DNA of 7,509 bases from Proteobacteria bacterium UBA6492 (GTDB lineage: Bacteria > Pseudomonadota > Gammaproteobacteria > UBA6429 > Thiohalophilaceae), in contig DJMK01000109.1 of the NCBI GenBank assembly GCA_002436485.1, positions 1-7,509 on the forward strand, given 5' to 3'. Both the position numbers and the translations under genes were made by a program. Positions 7,139 to 7,509 of the stretch are shown in pieces. The notes below the pieces were generated by a model, which saw nothing but the letters and a program-made list of their open reading frames with translations, was not told the origin of the DNA and searched no databases. Positions within the stretch are counted from its first letter, which is position 1; every line of letters begins with the position of its first letter.

Positions 7139-7154
7139 CGCTATTTTAATAGCG
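7139..7154 (-). other. Small hairpin enclosing the ahcY stop codon
   Basis: The dyad CGCTATT-AA-AATAGCG (in - strand reading) can fold as a 6-bp stem CGCTAT/ATAGCG with tetraloop TAAA, the ahcY stop TAA being in the loop. The left arm encodes the final Arg-Tyr of AhcY, so part of the match is constrained by the protein. The right arm is non-coding. It sits 11 bases ahead of the larger hairpin at 7099-7127. Confidence 0.45.
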
Positions 7155-7509
7155 ATAATGCTCTGGCTTGTAAGGTCCGTCTGCCGGAACACCGATATAA
7201 TCAGCCTGTTCTTGTGACATTTGAGTCAGGTGTGCACCGATTTTTTTCAGGTGCAGACGCGCGACTTTCTCGTCCAGAACTTTCGGTAAGATATATACCT
7301 TGTTCTCGTACTTGTCAGGGTTATTGAAAATTTCGATTTGCGCCATGACCTGGTTGGTAAAGGAGGCCGACATCACGAAGCTGGGGTGGCCAGTTGCACA
7401 GCCCAGGTTAACCAGGCGACCCTTGGCCAGAATGATAATTTTCTTACCATCCGGAAAGATGACGTGATCAACCTGTGGTTTGATCTCTTCCCACTGGTAT
7501 TTTTCCAGT
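7146..7509 (-). CDS. ahcY: S-adenosylhomocysteine hydrolase AhcY, C-terminal part (5' end outside window)
   Basis: The last 120 residues are present; the frame stays open to the window edge. AhcY reversibly splits S-adenosylhomocysteine into adenosine and homocysteine, relieving product inhibition of methyltransferases. It is a cytoplasmic, NAD-dependent, usually tetrameric enzyme of the activated methyl cycle. Visible are GRLVNLGCATGHPSFVMS (~30-47), the conserved substrate/NAD region; FTNQVMAQIEI; the segment VYILPKVLDEKVARLHL; and the C-terminal KPEHYRY. In that tail K114 and Y118 (window numbering) match human K426 and Y430, which reach into the NAD site of the neighbouring subunit. The GTG at 7376 is an internal valine, not a start. 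metF follows 77 bp downstream, probably in the same transcript. Confidence 0.96.
   Translation of the reverse strand, partial: LEKYQWEEIKPQVDHVIFPDGKKIIILAKGRLVNLGCATGHPSFVMSASFTNQVMAQIEIFNNPDKYENKVYILPKVLDEKVARLHLKKIGAHLTQMSQEQADYIGVPADGPYKPEHYRY

Noticed and set aside
7069..7145. SAH riboswitch between ahcY and metF
   Set aside because: The conserved core of that riboswitch is not visible here; it is normally found upstream of ahcY, which is outside the window.

Overview
The window looks like chromosomal DNA of a gammaproteobacterium outside the enterics. The basis is a Pseudomonas-like chpA-chpB-chpC order (the chemosensory system that controls type IV pili) followed by housekeeping genes with typical gammaproteobacterial protein sequences. 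The genus cannot be resolved from this sequence. Genes are tightly packed and base composition is moderate. No mobile element, CRISPR array, tRNA or rRNA was seen.

Left part, + strand (1-3482): the C-terminal 624 residues of a ChpA/PilL-type hybrid CheA kinase (dimerization, ATPase, CheW-like and receiver domains), a ChpB-type CheB methylesterase with a complete catalytic triad behind a degenerate receiver, and a ChpC-type CheW adaptor. The latter two overlap by one base. The kinase signals through receivers, the esterase removes methyl groups from the pilus chemoreceptor, and the CheW protein links receptor to kinase. The histidine phosphotransfer domains and the rest of the cluster would lie upstream of the window.

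Middle part, - strand (3479-5574): bioA then rsmE, 20 bp apart and probably one transcript. It converges on chpC so closely that both stop codons share the same four bases, CTAG. A 107-bp divergent region (5575-5681) separates bioA from a + strand gene (5682-6161) for a small exported protein of unknown function.

Right part, - strand (6217-7509): metF and the C-terminal third or so of ahcY, with ahcY upstream. Their 77-bp gap carries two successive hairpins without a U-tract, the first enclosing the ahcY stop codon in its loop. Four neighbouring genes revolve around S-adenosylmethionine: RsmE consumes it as methyl donor, BioA uses it as amino donor, AhcY clears S-adenosylhomocysteine and MetF supplies the methyl group that regenerates methionine.

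Most of the window is ordinary. The points worth a second look are the hairpins between ahcY and metF, the hairpin that masks the chpB ribosome-binding site, the possible leaderless start of bioA, the degenerate ChpB receiver and the unrecognised exported protein.
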